64,000 bases of DNA from Aphodosoma sp045126975. GTDB taxonomy: Bacteria > Bacteroidota > Bacteroidia > Bacteroidales > Paludibacteraceae. A model generated the notes under the pieces. The model saw nothing but the letters and a program-made list of their open reading frames with translations, was not told where the DNA came from and did no database searches. Location of the stretch: the NCBI GenBank assembly GCA_045126975.1, contig JBGVPL010000029.1:11312-75311 (forward strand), in the 5' to 3' direction. The translations under genes were made by a program, and so were the position numbers. Shown in pieces: positions 60,253-64,000 of the stretch (the first letter of the stretch is position 1; the number at the start of each line of letters is the position of its first letter).

Positions 60253-63200
60253 TTAGAAACCTAATGTTAAAGAGAAGTTGAAACCACGAGTCATAGGAAC
60301 CGAGTAGTTGTCGATACCAGCAGAACCTGTACCACCCGAACCTGGAGAAGCATTAGCCAATGGGTTAGAACCTGTATATTTAGTCAAGAGGAACAAGTTA
60401 GTTCCAGTAAGAGAACATTTAAGTGATGTAATAGGAGATTTTGTCTTAACTAAATCAGTGAAGTCGTATGCCAAAGTCAAGTGAGCAAGACGAATATAAG
60501 AACCATCTTCTATAAAGTTAGAAGATACCGCATGATAGTAGTTAGAAATAGTTGTTGCGTCAAGCACGATTGAATTAGTATTCTTTTCGTAAATAGGATT
60601 ACCTGCTTCATCAGTACCAGTTTGCACTACACCTTCCCATACCACACGGCGACCACGATATTGTTCAAGGTCTTTATGCATACCATTACTCCAAAGACCA
60701 CGACTTGTAACGTTAACGATATCACCACCAAGACGACCATCGAACAATATATTAACAGAGAAACCTTTATAACGGAATGTAGTATTAAGACCACCTGTAA
60801 AAAGAGGCTCACGATTACCAATCAAAACTGATTTTGTAGGACTAATTTTTGGAAGACCATTTTCGTCAACGATTATAGTACCATCTTCTGTACGTTCATA
60901 ATCTTTACCTGTAATAGCTGTTGTACTTTCACCAAGATATGCTGAAGCAAAAATATCACCATATTGACCACCTTGCAATTCTATTATTCCGTCTGGCAAT
61001 TTTGTCACTGTACCACGATTAAGACCAATATTAAGACCTACAGTCCAAGAAAGATTCTTTTTACGGAAAATATCTTGGTCAAATTGAATTTCCACACCAT
61101 GGTTTTTAACTGTACCCTCGTTACGTGTCATCAAAATATGACCTGCAGAAGGAGAAACACGCACTTGAACAATTTGGCGGTCAGTAACTGTAGAATAGTA
61201 AGCCACATCAAGGCGTGTGCGATTTTGGAAGAATTTCAATTCCATACCAATTTCCCAAGAAGTAGATAGCTCAGGGGCAAGGTCAGCAGCAACCGACATT
61301 GTTGGGTTAGAACTATAACCACCATCAGGGAATGTCGTTTGGTGTTTATATTTACGGTCATACAAATATGGTTGAGCATCTTTACCTACCATCGCCCAGT
61401 TACCACGAAGTTTACCATAATTGAACCAGTTGTTAGAAATACCAAATATTTCTGACCAAATAATACCAGCTGTTACAGATGGATAGAAATAAGGGTTGTG
61501 TTCATAAAGAAGTGTTGACGACCAGTCCCAACGTCCTGTTACAGAGAGAGAAGCCAAGCCTTTATAGTCGCCACGAATTTCGCCGAACACACCTGCATTA
61601 CGTTTTTGACGGTGAGAAACTGTATTGTCAGCGTTAAGAATACTTTCGCTAACATTACTAAAACTATAAACACCTGGGATAATGAAATCACGACCAGCAA
61701 CAGCATTTGAAGAAGATTCGTACATACGAGCTTCGGCACCGACCATAAAGTTCATATTAAACTCTTTTGGCAATTCGAGGTGATAGCTACCCATCACGTT
61801 AGCAGTGAGAAGTCCACTACGTGATGCGCTATAACTATAACTACCAAGAAGGTCTTTGTCGATTTTGCTCAATTGACTTTCTGCCAAATAAGGTTTATTT
61901 TTACCTTCGAGATATTCAGGAGTACCAATAAGGTCGTCGCTAAGAACCACAGAGTCGTCGAAACGAGGCACTGAATAGCCATCGTATGTATAGTTAGAAG
62001 AGTCGTAACTGATACGACCTGTAAATTCAAGACCTTTAACTGGTTTATAAGAAATACTACCCATCAACATTGTACGAAGTGAACGGTTTTTACCTTCATC
62101 CATATAACGGCTCCAAAGTGGAGAAAGTGGCGTACTTGCTTTCTCGTCATACATTTGGTCGTAACGGAAACGAGGCTGACCATTGTTTTCATACAAACGG
62201 ATATCATCATCAATAGGCCAAGAATAGATACTTGAGATAGAACCTGCACCACGATATTGATTGTTATTCACATTCGCCATCATAGTTACAGATACTTGTT
62301 TCGAGATATTGTAAGTACCTTTCAACATAATACCAACTTTTTGAAGGTAGTCTTCAGGCACGATACCATCATTATTTGAGAAGTTTGCAGAAGCAAAACC
62401 TTGGAATTTATCATTACCACCTGTTACGTTAATATCATATTTATGATAAAAACCATTTTGGAAATAATTTTTCACGTTGTTGTAACGAGGAGCATCTGCA
62501 GCAAGCATTGGACCCCAACCACCATTAGTTTGTTGTTTATAGAAACCAAGAGCACCAGGTCCATACATCATTTGCGTTTCAATAAGACGCATAGGCGCAT
62601 CAAGTTGAAGACTGGCATTAGCAGTTACTGTAACTTTACCTGAACTATTGCGTTTTGTTGTCACCATGATAACACCATTAGCACCCTCTTGTCCATAAAG
62701 AGCCGATGCTGCAGCACCTTTCAATACTGTAATATTTTCAATATCGTTAGGGTTAATATCATTCATACTTGAAGCACCGCCCGAAAGTGGCATACCATCA
62801 AGAATAAACAATGGTTCATTATTCTGCGAATTATTAATCGAAGAAATACCACGAATGATAATTTGAGACCCTGCATTTGGCGAACCACCCGCATTTGTTA
62901 CGCTAACACCTGAGATTTGACCTTGAAGAGCTGACACAAAGTTAGAAGACTTACCACTTGTAATCGCATCATTATCAACTGACTGAACCGCAAAGTTAAG
63001 TGTTTTCTTCTCTTGAGTAACACCCATCGCTGTTACAACAACCTCTTCCAACACCTCGGCATCTGTAACAAGAACGATGTTTTGCATTGCGTTTTTAACA
63101 ACAATCTCTTGTGTTTTCATACCAACGTATGAAACAACAAGTGTTTGACCTTTTTGAGCAGAAATAGTATAATTACCATCAAAATCGGTAATTGTACCCG

Positions 63201-63348
63201 TTGTTGTGCCCTTCACAAGGATAGAAGCCCCAATAACTGGTTGCCCATCATCTTTTGATGTAACAACACCTGTTACTGTCAGTGCTTGTGCGAATCCCAA
63301 TTGGACCATCATACACAACACTGCGATGATTAAGGAGAATTTTTTCAT
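60253..63348 (-). CDS. SusC/RagA family TonB-dependent outer-membrane transporter
   Basis: A 1031-residue TonB-dependent channel. Signal peptide MKKFSLIIAVLCMMVQLGFAQ; carboxypeptidase-regulatory-like domain (about 23-105, VTGVVTSKDDGQPVIGASIL); TonB-box-like EEVVVTAMG; plug with SNFVSALQGQISGVSV and IIIRGISSINNSQNNEPL; then the 22-strand barrel to the final Phe (FNFSLTLGF). It imports oligomers bound by SusD. Heptads and a murQ gene lie just upstream. Confidence 0.94.
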   Translation of the reverse strand: MKKFSLIIAVLCMMVQLGFAQALTVTGVVTSKDDGQPVIGASILVKGTTTGTITDFDGNYTISAQKGQTLVVSYVGMKTQEIVVKNAMQNIVLVTDAEVLEEVVVTAMGVTQEKKTLNFAVQSVDNDAITSGKSSNFVSALQGQISGVSVTNAGGSPNAGSQIIIRGISSINNSQNNEPLFILDGMPLSGGASSMNDINPNDIENITVLKGAAASALYGQEGANGVIMVTTKRNSSGKVTVTANASLQLDAPMRLIETQMMYGPGALGFYKQQTNGGWGPMLAADAPRYNNVKNYFQNGFYHKYDINVTGGNDKFQGFASANFSNNDGIVPEDYLQKVGIMLKGTYNISKQVSVTMMANVNNNQYRGAGSISSIYSWPIDDDIRLYENNGQPRFRYDQMYDEKASTPLSPLWSRYMDEGKNRSLRTMLMGSISYKPVKGLEFTGRISYDSSNYTYDGYSVPRFDDSVVLSDDLIGTPEYLEGKNKPYLAESQLSKIDKDLLGSYSYSASRSGLLTANVMGSYHLELPKEFNMNFMVGAEARMYESSSNAVAGRDFIIPGVYSFSNVSESILNADNTVSHRQKRNAGVFGEIRGDYKGLASLSVTGRWDWSSTLLYEHNPYFYPSVTAGIIWSEIFGISNNWFNYGKLRGNWAMVGKDAQPYLYDRKYKHQTTFPDGGYSSNPTMSVAADLAPELSTSWEIGMELKFFQNRTRLDVAYYSTVTDRQIVQVRVSPSAGHILMTRNEGTVKNHGVEIQFDQDIFRKKNLSWTVGLNIGLNRGTVTKLPDGIIELQGGQYGDIFASAYLGESTTAITGKDYERTEDGTIIVDENGLPKISPTKSVLIGNREPLFTGGLNTTFRYKGFSVNILFDGRLGGDIVNVTSRGLWSNGMHKDLEQYRGRRVVWEGVVQTGTDEAGNPIYEKNTNSIVLDATTISNYYHAVSSNFIEDGSYIRLAHLTLAYDFTDLVKTKSPITSLKCSLTGTNLFLLTKYTGSNPLANASPGSGGTGSAGIDNYSVPMTRGFNFSLTLGF

Positions 63349-63359
63349 AAATTAGACTT

Positions 63360-63481
63360 TTAGTAGCGAGTAGCGAGTAGCAAGACTCAACTCCTCCTTG
63401 TTTATTTTTATTAATTTTTATTCCTAAACAAATAGGCTAATCAACTGTTGACTGTCGACCATTGACCATTGTCCGTTGACT
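63360..63481 (-). repeat. Trailer (GTCAACG/GTCAATG) and leader (CTCGCTA) heptads between murQ and susC
   Basis: On the minus strand the murQ TAG stop is followed by heptads GTCAACG, GACAATG, GTCAATG, GTCGACA, GTCAACA (63443-63481). Then CTCGCTA words (63360-63383) precede susC. Confidence 0.8.
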
Positions 63482-64000
63482 ATTTATTATACGCATCGAT
63501 AGCAGCTTTCACCTCTCCATGCATAAGAAGAAGATTTTTTGCTTGGTCGTAAGGCAAACCGAGTTCTTCAACAATCATACGAGTACCACGGTCAACCAAC
63601 TTAGCATTAGAAAGTTGCATATTCACCATCTTGTTACCCTTAACACGACCCAACTGAATCATAGTAGTAGTTGTAATCATATTAAGAATAAGTTTTTGAG
63701 CTGTACCTGATTTCAAACGTGTACTACCTGTAACAAACTCAGGACCTACAATCGCCTCAATAGCAATATCCGCCTCTGCTGCAATAGGAGTATCTGGATT
63801 ACATGAAACCGAAGCTGTCAAAATACCATTTTCACGAGCGTGGCGCATAGCTCCAATCACGTAAGGAGTTGTACCAGAAGCTGCAATACCCACAACAACG
63901 TCTTTATCGCAAATATTACGGTCGAGAAGTTCTTGCCATCCTTTCTCAAAATCATCTTCTGCATTCTCTACTGGATTACGAAGCGCATGTTCACCACCAG
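63480..64000 (-). CDS. murQ: N-acetylmuramic acid 6-phosphate etherase, 5' partial
   Basis: Cleaves the lactyl ether of MurNAc-6-phosphate to give GlcNAc-6-phosphate and D-lactate, the key step in using MurNAc. The window holds the last 173 residues. The frame is open to the edge (GGEHALRNPVENAEDDF, then LLDRNICDKDVVVGIAASGTTPY), with the SIS-domain blocks ASGTTPYVIGAMRHAR and VGPEFVTGSTRLKSGTAQK, and NAKLVDRGTRMI. A shorter version beginning at 63893 would be an artefact of a GTG codon. It lies 131 bases upstream of susC on the same strand. Confidence 0.95.
   Translation of the reverse strand, partial: GGEHALRNPVENAEDDFEKGWQELLDRNICDKDVVVGIAASGTTPYVIGAMRHARENGILTASVSCNPDTPIAAEADIAIEAIVGPEFVTGSTRLKSGTAQKLILNMITTTTMIQLGRVKGNKMVNMQLSNAKLVDRGTRMIVEELGLPYDQAKNLLLMHGEVKAAIDAYNK

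Noticed and set aside
14196..63481. Repeat blocks as a CRISPR array
   Set aside because: The units are 7 or 9 bases with no spacers of 30-40 bases between conserved repeats, and no cas genes are present.
63480..63893. A complete short SIS-domain protein starting at the GTG at 63893
   Set aside because: The frame continues upstream to the window edge with conserved MurQ residues, so it is a cut murQ gene.

Overview
The window comes from a low-GC member of the Bacteroidales (Bacteroidetes). The evidence is the gene content and order (DUF6089-uppS-bamA-ompH, PASTA-rluD-ddl, holB-ricT-gldH, rsfS-ftsH-cdsA, porQ-cmk), SusC/SusD proteins, type IX secretion (T9SS) C-terminal sorting domains, and promoters of the Bacteroides form (TTTG, 19-20 bp, TAnnTTTG). 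Genus cannot be decided from this sequence alone. No rRNA, tRNA, CRISPR array, prophage or insertion sequence was recognised. One essential small gene, rpmH, lies at 18634-18792.

Layout. 1-4842 (+): MATE transporter (cut by the window edge), cytidylate-kinase-like protein, a small HAD-like protein, folK, asparaginase, a helix-hairpin-helix protein. 4880-12232 (-): an envelope operon with DUF6089 barrel, uppS, bamA, three ompH/skp-like chaperones, murI and an exonuclease. 12460-18792: an ABC ATPase with no permease, an unknown protein, a prenyl diphosphate synthase, then PASTA protein-rluD-ddl, and rpmH. 19130-26019 (+): miaB, a four-gene block holB-ricT-gldH-trmB, and a [FeFe] hydrogenase. 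26099-36027 (-): CPBP protease, psd, cdsA, ftsH, rsfS, a DedA-like protein, pnuC, sufB and dnaG. 36273-38695 (+): formyl-THF cyclo-ligase, porQ, cmk.

38808-64000 (all -) is the accessory half. In transcription order it reads murQ (partial), SusC, SusD, two lipoproteins, a GHL10 glycoside hydrolase, a beta-propeller protein, an AAA ATPase, two tandem phosphodiester-glycosidase paralogues, a short unknown protein, an N-acetylmuramoyl-L-alanine amidase and a BspA-like leucine-rich-repeat protein. Six of these carry T9SS sorting domains. Combining murQ, a SusCD pair, a DigH-type hydrolase and an amidase suggests a locus for harvesting peptidoglycan fragments. This is an inference.

The most unusual signal lies between and inside the genes. 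Most intergenic spacers carry blocks of seven-base (sometimes nine-base) tandem words that differ from spacer to spacer. Their orientation follows a simple grammar: one strand of the word after stop codons, the complementary strand before start codons. Because seven is not a multiple of three, such a block encodes the same seven-residue peptide in every frame of a strand. It is therefore either stop-free in all frames or a stop in all frames. Here stop-rich words supply the stop codons of gldH, psd, pnuC, a DedA-like gene and the cyclo-ligase. Stop-free words have become the hydrophobic core of two signal peptides, part of two T9SS sorting domains, and a linker in DnaG.
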